Positions 18,371-25,669 of a stretch of 64,000 bases of DNA are shown in pieces (position 1 is the stretch's first letter; every line of letters starts with the position of its first letter). Under the pieces are notes generated by a model. The model had not been told where the DNA came from and did no database searches. It saw only the letters and a list, made by a program, of their open reading frames with translations. Source of the DNA: Bog-756 sp963777665. Its GTDB lineage: Bacteria > Actinomycetota > Acidimicrobiia > Acidimicrobiales > RAAP-2. A program made the translations under genes and the position numbers. The stretch covers positions 124,001-188,000 of the forward strand of contig CAVZRJ010000005.1 in the NCBI GenBank assembly GCA_963777665.1. Direction: 5' to 3'.

Positions 18371-18584
18371 CCCGGTGACCGGGGCTTCGGTCGGGCCCAC
18401 CGACGAGAACCTCAAGTCCGCCATCGAGGGCGAGACCTACGAGTACTCCGAGATGTACCCGGGGTTCGCCCGGACCGCCCGCGACGAGGGCTTCGAAGAG
18501 ATCGCCGAGTGGTTCGAAACGTTGGCCAGGGCAGAGAAGAGCCACGCCGGCCGGTTCACCGAAGGACTCGCTTCCGTCTCTTAG
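18165..18584 (+). CDS. Rubrerythrin (ferritin-like diiron protein)
   Basis: A 139-residue four-helix diiron protein without the C-terminal rubredoxin domain. Iron ligands are visible as EAFAGESQAN, EGETGHAF, EGETYEYSEMY and EKSHAGRF, giving the paired E and ExxH pattern. Rubrerythrins reduce hydrogen peroxide to water using an electron donor. The GTG start follows AAAGGAG at the correct distance. It is encoded directly behind the PerR-like gene and before an Fe-S oxidoreductase and a DUF3501 protein, a grouping seen in several phyla, and the Fe-S protein may supply electrons. Its C-terminus shows no encapsulin targeting peptide. Confidence 0.92.
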   Translation: MPALKDTRTEANLKEAFAGESQANRRYLYFAQKADVEGYPDVAALFRSVAEGETGHAFGHFDFLREVGDPVTGASVGPTDENLKSAIEGETYEYSEMYPGFARTARDEGFEEIAEWFETLARAEKSHAGRFTEGLASVS

Positions 18585-18654
18585 GACGCCTGCCGCACCG
18601 GGACGCCGATCCGGGGTCCCGGGAGGCGGTTCCGCAGCGCTGGACCACCTGTCG

Positions 18655-19995
18655 ATGACCACCACCTACGATCCCGACCATCCTCGCTACCTCGACGAAG
18701 AGGATCTCAGAGGCGAGCTCGCGAGGGTCTACGACCACTGTCAGGGGTGCAGGCTCTGCTTCAACCTCTGCCCCTCGTTCCCCACGCTCTTCGGGTTCGT
18801 CGACGCGCGTGACGGCGACGTGGCCGGGATGACCGCCGCGGAGCAGGACCAGGTGGTCGACGAGTGCTACCAGTGCAAGCTCTGCGCGCTCAAGTGCCCC
18901 TACGTGGCACCCCATGAATGGGACCTCGACTTCCCGCGGCTGATGCTGCGGGCCAACGCGGTGCGCAGTGCGGGCGCGGTCCCACTCCGCCGACGGGTCT
19001 CCGACCAGGCCCTCGCCCGCACCGACCTGGTGGGGACGGTGTCCAGCGCAGCGGCCCCCGTGGTCAACGCGCTCACCGGCCGGCCCGGCTCACGGGTCCG
19101 CCGCCTGCTCGAGCGGACTGCGGGGATCGCCTCTGAGCGGCTCCTTCCCCCCTATGCCCGCTCGCGGTTCTCGACCTGGTTCCGCCGGCGTGCCGCCCGC
19201 CCCGCAGGGCAGGGTCGCACGCCGGACACGGTCCAGGGCGCTGTCTCGGTCTTCCCGACCTGCTTCGTCGAGTACATGGACCCGGCGATCGGCCAGGATC
19301 TGGTCAAGGTCTTCGAGCGCAACGGGGTGTCCTGCTCGCTGCCCGAGGGGACCCGGTGCTGCGGGGCCCCGTGGCTCCACCAGGGGAACATCCGCGAGTT
19401 CACCCGTGCCGCCACAAGAAACGTGGCCGTCCTCGCGGCCGAGGTGCGTGCCGGCCGCGAGGTGGTGGTGGCGCAGCCCACCTGTGCCTATGTGGTGCGC
19501 AAGGACTACCCGATCTACCTGGCCGGCACCGCGTCCGCCGCAGACGCCGAACTGGTGGGAGCACACACGGCCGATCCTGCCGAGTACCTCATCGCCCTGG
19601 ATCGGGCGGAGGGGACCACCCTGGACAGGCGCTTCGCAGGGCGGGAGGCCGGACTCGTGCCCGACCAGGTCACCTACCACGTGGCCTGCCACCTGCAGGC
19701 CCAGCAGACCGGTCTCAAAGGACGGGACCTGCTCAAGGTGGCCGGGATCAGGGCCACCCTCGTCCAGCGTTGCTCGGGCATCGACGGCACCTGGGGGTAC
19801 CGGGCCGAGAACTATGAACGCTCGCGTGAAGTGGCCGGGCCCCTCGTGCGCGAGATCGAGGCCGCGGGGAACCCGGTCGTCTGTGGCGACTGCCTCCTGG
19901 CCAACGGGGCGATCCAGCAGGAGACCGGCTCCCACCCGGTGCATCCCATCCAGGTGATGGCGCGGGCCTACGGCATCGCCGAGGAGCGTTCGTGA
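18655..19995 (+). CDS. Fe-S oxidoreductase with two 4Fe-4S motifs and CCG domains (GlpC/HdrD-like)
   Basis: A 446-residue cytosolic iron-sulfur protein. Near the N-terminus are CQGCRLCFNLCPS and CYQCKLCALKCPY, each able to bind a 4Fe-4S cluster. Two cysteine-rich CCG-type domains follow, with RCCGAPWLHQG near 230 and the CSGIDGTWG and CGDCLLANG segments near 360-410. Such proteins carry electrons between flavoproteins, quinones and heterodisulfides. In rubrerythrin loci this family plus a DUF3501 protein is recurrent, so it probably feeds reductant to rubrerythrin; that is inference. The stop overlaps the next GTG (GTGA). Confidence 0.85.
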   Translation: MTTTYDPDHPRYLDEEDLRGELARVYDHCQGCRLCFNLCPSFPTLFGFVDARDGDVAGMTAAEQDQVVDECYQCKLCALKCPYVAPHEWDLDFPRLMLRANAVRSAGAVPLRRRVSDQALARTDLVGTVSSAAAPVVNALTGRPGSRVRRLLERTAGIASERLLPPYARSRFSTWFRRRAARPAGQGRTPDTVQGAVSVFPTCFVEYMDPAIGQDLVKVFERNGVSCSLPEGTRCCGAPWLHQGNIREFTRAATRNVAVLAAEVRAGREVVVAQPTCAYVVRKDYPIYLAGTASAADAELVGAHTADPAEYLIALDRAEGTTLDRRFAGREAGLVPDQVTYHVACHLQAQQTGLKGRDLLKVAGIRATLVQRCSGIDGTWGYRAENYERSREVAGPLVREIEAAGNPVVCGDCLLANGAIQQETGSHPVHPIQVMARAYGIAEERS

Positions 19996-20603
19996 CCGGG
20001 CCGCTCACCCTCGACGACATCGCCGACCTGCGGGCCTACGAGCGGGAGCGGGCGGCGTTCCTACAGGGTGTCGTCGCTCTCAAGAAACTGCGGCGCGTAT
20101 CGGTCGGCCCGGTGGTGACGCTCACCTTCGAGAGCAGGACGACCGTACGGTTCCAGGTCCAGGAGATGGCCCGCGCCGAGCGGTTGAACACCGACCGGCA
20201 GATCCAGCACGAGCTCGACGTCTACAACCGTCTGCTGCCCGCCCCCGGCGAGCTCTCCGCCACCCTCTTCCTCGAGCTGGTGACCGGTGACCAGCTCCGG
20301 CACTGGCTCCCGCGTCTGGTCGGCATCGAGCGGTCGTGCGGGCTGCTGCTCGGCGACCGGGCAACGCCTTCACTGGTGCCCTCGGTGCCCGAGGAGCAGC
20401 ACGGGGCCCAGCTCACCCGGTCCGAGGTCACCTCGGCCGTCCACTACGTGCGCTTCCGCTTCACGCCGGACCAGATCGGCGGTCTTGCCGTCGGGCCGGC
20501 CTACCTCGTCGTCGACCACCCCGGCTACCCCGAGGGCCGCCCCGGGGTGGCACTGTCCGATGCCACCCGCGCCGAGCTGGTCCGCGATCTGCTCGACGGC
20601 TGA
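19992..20603 (+). CDS. DUF3501 family protein
   Basis: A 203-residue protein starting MTGPLTLDDIADLRAYERER, which matches the DUF3501 family. Other family features visible are RFQVQEMARAERL near residue 52 and VHYVRFRFTPDQ near 150. The function is unknown, but members are nearly always encoded next to rubrerythrin and the CCG Fe-S protein, as here, and the GTG overlaps that gene's stop. No membrane segment or cysteine cluster is seen. It is the last gene of the fur-like/rubrerythrin operon and faces the encapsulin gene tail to tail. Confidence 0.85.
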   Translation: MTGPLTLDDIADLRAYERERAAFLQGVVALKKLRRVSVGPVVTLTFESRTTVRFQVQEMARAERLNTDRQIQHELDVYNRLLPAPGELSATLFLELVTGDQLRHWLPRLVGIERSCGLLLGDRATPSLVPSVPEEQHGAQLTRSEVTSAVHYVRFRFTPDQIGGLAVGPAYLVVDHPGYPEGRPGVALSDATRAELVRDLLDG

Positions 20604-20612
20604 CGGGCGCCA

Positions 20613-20631
20613 CCGGGCGGCGGCCGCCCGG
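20613..20631. terminator. GC-rich hairpin between convergent genes
   Basis: CCGGGCGG and CCGCCCGG form an 8-bp perfect stem around a CGG loop in the 32-bp gap between the DUF3501 and encapsulin genes. It could act as a two-way terminator, but no T-run follows on either strand. Confidence 0.4.
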
Positions 20632-20635
20632 CGCA

Positions 20636-21439
20636 TCAGAGGTGAGCGAGATGGACCGCGGCCTCGGGGGTCAGCACCCGGAAGGCCACCGTTTCCTCGA
20701 GGTAGAAGTGCACGGCAGTCTGATCGGCGGTGGTGAACCCGACCGAGAAGTCCTGGCCCACGGTGAGCTCGCAGTCGCCCCCGCGCTGGGAGAGGACCAC
20801 TGCGCCGTCCACCGCCGGTGCCCAGGCCACCGGGCCCCCGAGGATCTGTCGGAGGTGCTCGAAGACCGGGTACCCGCCGTGCTCGGTCGTCTCGGTGACC
20901 CCGGTGTAGGCCCGCGAGCCCAGGGCGATGGCGTAGGGCCCGCCCACGTCGCTACTCCGGAGGGTCGCCACGGCCTTCGCTACGTGCTCCGGATAGAGGT
21001 CGTAGTCGTCTCCGATCGCGACCGGTTCGTAGGGTGACGCCGGGATGATGCCGGTGATCCCGACCTCCTCGTGCCCGTGGAACACGAGGTGGTCCTCGGC
21101 CAGGGCGGCGGCACGACCCGCGTCGATGACCGCGCGCAGGTCGAGGTCGGTGGCGCCCCGGTCGGCAGCAGCCAGCTCGGCCTGCGACACCGCGAACGGG
21201 GTGCGCAGTTCGACCAGCGGGAGCACGCGCCGCCGGCCCATCCGCACCGGTCCTGCGGCATCAGGAACGTTGTCGACCCGGCCGAGGTCCACCGCCGAGT
21301 GCCCCCATCCGAGCGGTCCGACGAAGTCCACGAGGCGCCGGCCGGCGAGGAAGTGCTTGAGCGAGCGTGCGGCCTCGTCGTCGATCTGCGACCAGGCGAT
21401 CCCGGTGACCGGGGCAAGCTCGCGGCGGAGATGGTTCAT
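20636..21439 (-). CDS. Encapsulin nanocompartment shell protein (family 1)
   Basis: A 267-residue HK97-fold shell protein of the Linocin M18/encapsulin family, the normal length for a T=1 (60-subunit) particle. Characteristic stretches are MNHLRRELAPVTGIAW and AWSQIDDEAARSLKHFLAGR near the N-terminus, VDFVGPLGWGHSAVDLGR, FHGHEEVGITGI, the G-P-Y-A-I-A-L segment, and the C-terminal core QDFSVGFTTADQTAVHFYLEET. Known encapsulins enclose peroxidases, ferritin-like proteins or other redox enzymes by a short peptide at the cargo's end. The ATG follows a GAGAGGA site, 15 bp after the stop of a nitrobindin-like gene that carries such a peptide. No dye-decolorising peroxidase or ferritin-like cargo gene is adjacent. 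Confidence 0.93.
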   Translation of the reverse strand: MNHLRRELAPVTGIAWSQIDDEAARSLKHFLAGRRLVDFVGPLGWGHSAVDLGRVDNVPDAAGPVRMGRRRVLPLVELRTPFAVSQAELAAADRGATDLDLRAVIDAGRAAALAEDHLVFHGHEEVGITGIIPASPYEPVAIGDDYDLYPEHVAKAVATLRSSDVGGPYAIALGSRAYTGVTETTEHGGYPVFEHLRQILGGPVAWAPAVDGAVVLSQRGGDCELTVGQDFSVGFTTADQTAVHFYLEETVAFRVLTPEAAVHLAHL

Positions 21440-21454
21440 GGAGACGTCCTCTCG

Positions 21455-22147
21455 TTACGGTGTCGGGTCGGCGCGGAGGGACCCGATCGCGAGGTCGGTG
21501 CGCCCGACCTGAGCCAACGGATTGCGGACCGGCGGTCCGACCCGGGTCAGCGTGTTGCGGTCGATGTGCGAGAACGGGCCGTCCTGGCCCGGGATGGCGA
21601 GCACACCCTCCTCCTCGTAGGACCAGGTGCCGTCGGGATGGACGACCACGTGCATCCGGTAGCTCAGGGTCCGGAAGCTCCGGTCGAGGAAGGGGTTCGA
21701 GAGGATGCCGTAGACCTCCGAGCCGACCGCGGCCCGGACCTCGAACTCGGTCGCGTCGGGAGCGGCCGGGCCTCCGGCCAGGAGTACCTGCCCGCGGGGG
21801 ATCCCGAGCGTCAGGGTCACCGTCTCGGCGGCTGGCTCCCACAACCAGTACCCGACCTGGTCGTGGAAGGTCTCGACCTCCCCGGGCTTGACGATGTGGG
21901 TGTGGTACCGCAGGCCATAGAAGAGTTGCGGCCCGTTCGTCTGGGGGTCGATCGGCTGCAGCTCGTAGCGCTCGTCGAAGGCGTCGCGCCCGACCCCCTC
22001 GGCGACAGGGTGCTCGTCGGCGCCCCTTGCCCCCCGCCAGATGCCGGCCATCGGTCGGAGCGGGCCGAGGTTGGAGAGGGTGTCGGGATCGCCGTCCGGT
22101 TCGGTGTAGATGTCGTCGCCGTAGACCCCCGCGTCGGTGTCGGCCAT
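21455..22147 (-). CDS. Nitrobindin/FABP-like heme-binding beta-barrel protein with encapsulin targeting peptide
   Basis: A 230-residue protein of the FABP-like heme-binding barrel family (nitrobindin/THAP4-type). Family features are LRPMAGIWRGARG near residue 30, FHDQVGYWLWEP near 95, and WSYEEEGVLAIPG then FSHIDRNTLTRVG near 190, where the His is the probable heme-ligand region. Nitrobindins bind ferric heme and react with NO or peroxynitrite. The protein has an unusual tail ending TDLAIGSLRADPTP; LxIGSL(R/K) is the core of known family 1 encapsulin cargo peptides. The encapsulin gene follows 15 bp later. The ATG at 22147 has no good SD but a TAGACT element 6 nt upstream, so it is likely leaderless. 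Cargo identity is inferred, not shown. Confidence 0.85.
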   Translation of the reverse strand: MADTDAGVYGDDIYTEPDGDPDTLSNLGPLRPMAGIWRGARGADEHPVAEGVGRDAFDERYELQPIDPQTNGPQLFYGLRYHTHIVKPGEVETFHDQVGYWLWEPAAETVTLTLGIPRGQVLLAGGPAAPDATEFEVRAAVGSEVYGILSNPFLDRSFRTLSYRMHVVVHPDGTWSYEEEGVLAIPGQDGPFSHIDRNTLTRVGPPVRNPLAQVGRTDLAIGSLRADPTP

Positions 22148-22153
22148 CGCCGA

Positions 22154-22159
22154 AGTCTA
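22154..22159 (-). promoter_or_regulatory. -10 element of the encapsulin operon promoter (TAGACT)
   Basis: On the minus strand TAGACT lies 6 nt before the ATG of the heme-barrel gene, giving a leaderless transcript for the cargo and shell genes. A -35 is not obvious. No copy of the 40-bp palindrome is seen here, so there is no sign of shared Fur-type control. Confidence 0.5.
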
Positions 22160-22347
22160 CGCGGTCGCCTCCGTGGAGATCCGGGCCCGGTCGCGGCTCC
22201 GCATGGGCAAGGTGCGCGTCCAGGTTCCGGGTGGGTGCCCTGCAAGGTGGGGGACCGAGGGTGGTCCGGTCGCCCGTGGCGGGCGGCCGGATCGGACCCG
22301 GAGGGGACCGGCGGCGAGGCACTTCGGTGCACGGGAAGGGGATTCAC

Positions 22348-22776
22348 ATGAGCAGCGCCACCACGACGACCATCGTCGGCAATCTGACCAGGGACCCGGA
22401 GATCCGCTACACCCGCGACGGCCAGGCCACCACCACCCTCGGGGTCGCCGCCAACCGTCGGTGGCAGAACCGGGAGACCAACGAATGGGAGGAGTCCACC
22501 TCGTTCTTCGACGTGGTCACCTGGCGCGACCTGGCCGAGAACGTAGCCCTGAGCCTCACCAAGGGGATGCGGGTCGTGGTGACCGGCCGGCTCGAGCAGC
22601 GCAGCTGGGAGACCGAGGACGGCGAGCGCCGGTTCAAGGTCGAGGTCGTCGCCGACGAGGTCGGTCCAGGGCTGCGCTTCGCGACCGTCGACGTTCACCG
22701 GGTGCAGCGGATCAGTGGGGACGCCGACCGCGCCGAGCCGGGCACCGTCGAGGCGAACGGGACCGCCGGTGGGTGA
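22348..22776 (+). CDS. ssb: Single-stranded DNA-binding protein
   Basis: A 142-residue OB-fold protein. The N-terminus T-T-T-I-V-G-N-L-T-R-D-P-E-I-R-Y, the FFDVVTWRDLAENVALSLTKGMRVVVTGRL core and the RRFKVEVVADEVGP strand are typical of SSB. The tail is short and lacks the acidic C-terminal DDDxPF tip that binds repair partners, so this may be a secondary SSB rather than the main replication one. The ATG at 22348 follows GGGAAGGGG. A small gene of unknown function overlaps its end. It is divergent from the encapsulin operon. Confidence 0.9.
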   Translation: MSSATTTTIVGNLTRDPEIRYTRDGQATTTLGVAANRRWQNRETNEWEESTSFFDVVTWRDLAENVALSLTKGMRVVVTGRLEQRSWETEDGERRFKVEVVADEVGPGLRFATVDVHRVQRISGDADRAEPGTVEANGTAGG

Positions 22777-23053
22777 GCCGAGGGTCGTACGGCTCCGGTT
22801 CGGACCGTCGGTGGTGCTCTCCAAGGACGAGGCCTTCGGGGCCTGCCAGGCGCTCGCGGACGCAGGAAGCCACCTCGTGCGCTCGGGGAGATGCGTCGAG
22901 GCCGATGCCCTGGCCGGGCTGTTCGTCCTCCTCGAGGAACGCCTCTCCGCAGCGCGGCCCGACCCGCCCCCGCCGGGCTGCTCGGGAGCAGCCACCGGGC
23001 GGGTTCAGTCTTCCCGGGGCTCGAACTCGAGCGAGAGCGAGTTCACGCAGTAG
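22769..23053 (+). CDS. Hypothetical small protein
   Basis: A 94-residue frame starting at a GTG that overlaps the ssb stop by 8 bp. The first 60 residues look coding: VVRLRFGPSVVLSKDEAFGA followed by an amphipathic helix with ADALAGLFVLLEERL. The last 49 bp overlap the convergent msrB gene, and the end of the protein is low complexity. I do not recognise the family. Coupling to ssb is the main support. Confidence 0.45.
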   Translation: MGEPRVVRLRFGPSVVLSKDEAFGACQALADAGSHLVRSGRCVEADALAGLFVLLEERLSAARPDPPPPGCSGAATGRVQSSRGSNSSESEFTQ

Positions 23054-23433
23054 CGCATGCCGGTCGGGGCCGGCCCGTCGGGGAACACGTGCCCGAGGTG
23101 TCCACCGCACCGTGCGCAGGTGATCTCGGTGCGGCGCATGCCGAACGAACCGTCCTGGTGCTCCTCGACGGTTCCCTCCGCCAGCGCCTGGGAGAAGCTC
23201 GGCCAGCCCGAGCCGGACTCGAACTTCGCCTCGGCCGGGAACAGTGCGGCACCGCAGCCGGCGCAGGTGAACATGCCGCTGCCGTCGACATGGAGCAGTT
23301 CGCCCGACCAGGCCGGCTCGGTCCCCTTCCCGCGGAGCACGGCGTAGCGCTCGGGCGACAGCCGGGCCCGCCACTCCTCGTCGGTCAGGTCCACCTTCCC
23401 GGCGGTCCCTGCATGGTCACTCGTGGCACTCAT
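23005..23433 (-). CDS. msrB: Peptide-methionine (R)-S-oxide reductase
   Basis: A 142-residue MsrB, which repairs R-methionine sulfoxide in proteins. The two zinc-binding pairs are CAGC near residue 57 and CARC near 106, the substrate-binding SGSGWPSF near 74 and GHVFPDGP near 115, and the catalytic Cys in RYCVNSLSL near 128. It fits the redox-stress genes next to it, although it is not in the same operon as encapsulin. The ATG at 23433 is preceded by AAGGAGG. No resolving Cys beyond the usual set is obvious. Confidence 0.95.
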   Translation of the reverse strand: MSATSDHAGTAGKVDLTDEEWRARLSPERYAVLRGKGTEPAWSGELLHVDGSGMFTCAGCGAALFPAEAKFESGSGWPSFSQALAEGTVEEHQDGSFGMRRTEITCARCGGHLGHVFPDGPAPTGMRYCVNSLSLEFEPRED

Positions 23434-23611
23434 CGGGCATCCTCCTTCCGTGCCGGCTCATCCGGGAGACGCCCGAACACGCACCGACAGCGATCAGTGG
23501 AGGAAACGCCCTCGGGCCCGCGGGTGTTCCCGGGATGTCCGCGACCGCGGCCGGAGTCGGCTGAACCGGGCCGGTCCGGAAGGGCCGTTTGCTAACGTCG
23601 CCCCAGCCACC

Positions 23612-24802
23612 ATGGACCTTCGAGACCGACCCGAGGACGAGGCATTCCGCAGCGAGGTCAGGGCCTGGTTGGCGGAGCACGTGGTCGGCGAGTTCGCCGC
23701 CCTCGGCGGGCGGGGCGGGTCGGGGGACGAGACCTACGGCTTCGAAACCAGGCTCGCCTGGGAGAAGGAGCTCGCCGCAGGCGGCTGGACCTGCCTCGGC
23801 TGGCCCGAGGAGTTCGGAGGGCGGGGGGCCTCGATCGCCCGCCAGATCATCTTCAACGAGGAGTACGTGCAGGCGCGGGCCCCGGGCCGGGTCGGCATCC
23901 TCGGGGAGGGCCTGCTCGGTCCCACCCTCATCCAGTACGGGTCACCCGCCCAGCGTGCCCGGTTCCTCCCGCCCATCGTGGCCGGGACCGAGCTCTGGTG
24001 CCAGGGCTACTCGGAGCCGGACGCCGGCAGCGACCTCGCCAACGTGCAGACCCGGGCCGTCCTCGACGGCGACCAGTGGGTGGTGAGCGGGCAGAAGGTG
24101 TGGACCTCGCTCGCCCACCAGGCCGACTGGTGCTTCGTGGTGTGCCGGACCGAGCCCGGCTCCTCCCGTCACCATGGCCTCTCGTACCTCCTGGTCCCCA
24201 TGGACCAACGGGGCGTCGAGATCCGCCCCATCACCCAGCTGACCCGGACCTCAGAGTTCAACGAGGTCTTCTTCGACGGGGCGCGTACCCCCGCGGACCA
24301 CGTGGTGGGGGATCCCGGCGACGGATGGCGGGTTGCGCTCTCCACCCTCGCCTACGAGCGCGGGGTCGGCCTCCTCGGACACCAGCTCACCTTCCGGCGC
24401 GAGCTCGACCGCCTGGTGGCGGTGGCCCGGCAGTCGGGACGCTCGGCCGACCCGGTCCTCCGTCAGCGGTTGGCCCGCTCCTACGTCGAGCTCGAGATCC
24501 TCCGCTACGACACGCTGCGCAGCCTCTCCGGCTACGACGGTCCGGTGGCACCCCCCGAGGCCTCGATCATCAAGCTCTACTGGTCCGGTTGGCACCAACG
24601 CCTCGGCGAGTTGGCGATGGATGTCCGGGGGGCGGGCGGTCTGGTGCTCGAATCCGCCCCCTACGAGCTCGACGAGTTCCAGCGGACCTTCCTCTTCAGC
24701 CGGTCCGAGACCATCTACGGAGGGTCCGACCAGATCCAGCGCAACATCATCGGCGAGCGGGTGCTCGGCCTGCCGCCCGAACCCAAGGGAGACCTGCGAT
24801 GA
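23612..24802 (+). CDS. Acyl-CoA dehydrogenase
   Basis: A 396-residue FAD enzyme that makes an alpha,beta double bond in an acyl-CoA. The N-domain has WPEEFGGRGAS, the middle beta domain CQGYSEPDAGSDLANVQTRA and VVSGQKVWTS, and the C-terminal helical domain ends with FLFSRSETIYGGSDQIQRNIIGERVLGLP, where the catalytic-base region and family signature lie. The form resembles mycobacterial FadE proteins of steroid and lipid operons. The ATG at 23612 follows a TAACGT element 13 nt upstream. Its stop overlaps the next gene start (ATGA). Confidence 0.9.
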   Translation: MDLRDRPEDEAFRSEVRAWLAEHVVGEFAALGGRGGSGDETYGFETRLAWEKELAAGGWTCLGWPEEFGGRGASIARQIIFNEEYVQARAPGRVGILGEGLLGPTLIQYGSPAQRARFLPPIVAGTELWCQGYSEPDAGSDLANVQTRAVLDGDQWVVSGQKVWTSLAHQADWCFVVCRTEPGSSRHHGLSYLLVPMDQRGVEIRPITQLTRTSEFNEVFFDGARTPADHVVGDPGDGWRVALSTLAYERGVGLLGHQLTFRRELDRLVAVARQSGRSADPVLRQRLARSYVELEILRYDTLRSLSGYDGPVAPPEASIIKLYWSGWHQRLGELAMDVRGAGGLVLESAPYELDEFQRTFLFSRSETIYGGSDQIQRNIIGERVLGLPPEPKGDLR

Positions 24803-25605
24803 CCGATGCCGCCGGACTGCGGATCCCCGAGCCACCGGCCGGCCACGGGCTGCTCGAGGGCAAGGTGGTGGTGGTGACCGCCGCAGCGGGAACCGGCATC
24901 GGCTTCGCCACCGCCAAACGGTGTGTCGAGGAGGGGGCCACCGTGGTCATCTCCGATGCCCACGAGCGGCGACTGGGCGAGGCGGCCGATGCGCTCGCCG
25001 CCCTGCCCGAGCTGGCAGGCACCGTTCCGTTGGCCGTTCGCTGCGACGTGACCGTCGAGGAGCAGGTCCAAGGTCTCTACGACGCCGCCGTGGCCGAGCA
25101 CGGTCGCATCGACGTCGCGGTCAACAACGCGGGGCTCGGTGGCCAGGTCGACATCGTCGACATGACCGACGAGCAGTGGTCGCTGGTGCTCGACATCACG
25201 CTGACCGGGACCTTCCGCTGCACGAGAGCCGCGCTCCGCCACTTCGTCGCCCTCGGCGGCGGAGGAGTGATCGTCAACAACGCATCGGTGCTCGGTTGGC
25301 GTGCCCAGGCCGGCCAGGCGCACTACGCGGCGGCCAAGGCCGGGGTCATGGCCCTCACCCGCTGCTCGGCGGTGGAGGCCGCCCCTTACGGGGTGCGGGT
25401 CAACGCCGTGTCGCCCAGCCTCGCCGTCCACCCCTTCCTCAACCGGGTGATGGCCGACGAGGAGCTCGCTGAGCTGGCCCGACGCGAGGTGTTCGGTCGG
25501 GGTGCAGAGGTGTGGGAGGTCGCCAACGTCATCGCATTCCTGGCCAGCGGGTACGCCACCTTCATGACCGGCGAGGTCGTGTCGGTGAGCAGCCAGCATC
25601 CCTGA
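24799..25605 (+). CDS. Short-chain dehydrogenase/reductase
   Basis: A 268-residue NAD(P)-dependent SDR. The cofactor loop reads TAAAGTGIGFATAKR rather than TGxxxGIG, then NNAG near residue 108, catalytic Ser in NNASVLGW near 155, and YAAAK near 171. It is coupled to the acyl-CoA dehydrogenase by an ATGA overlap and is followed by a FadD3-like ligase. This order recalls the mycobacterial IpdF/FadE genes for late steroid-ring catabolism, so oxidation of a hydroxyacyl-CoA is a reasonable guess, but the substrate is unproven. Confidence 0.85.
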   Translation: MTDAAGLRIPEPPAGHGLLEGKVVVVTAAAGTGIGFATAKRCVEEGATVVISDAHERRLGEAADALAALPELAGTVPLAVRCDVTVEEQVQGLYDAAVAEHGRIDVAVNNAGLGGQVDIVDMTDEQWSLVLDITLTGTFRCTRAALRHFVALGGGGVIVNNASVLGWRAQAGQAHYAAAKAGVMALTRCSAVEAAPYGVRVNAVSPSLAVHPFLNRVMADEELAELARREVFGRGAEVWEVANVIAFLASGYATFMTGEVVSVSSQHP

Positions 25606-25657
25606 GCGGGCCGTCCGGTGGCCACCGCTGCCCGGTCGTGCCGACAAGTCGATGCAC

Positions 25658-25663
25658 TACCCT
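25658..25663 (+). promoter_or_regulatory. -10 element (TACCCT) before the FadD3-like gene
   Basis: TACCCT is followed by GACGGC and then the GTG at 25670, the same 6-nt spacing seen at several leaderless starts in the window. It argues for GTG 25670 over the ATG at 25652. Confidence 0.5.
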
Positions 25664-25669
25664 GACGGC

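Noticed and set aside
18165..18584. Rubrerythrin as encapsulin cargo
   Set aside because: Ferritin-like proteins are known cargo, but this C-terminus ends FTEGLASVS, with no IGSL-type peptide.
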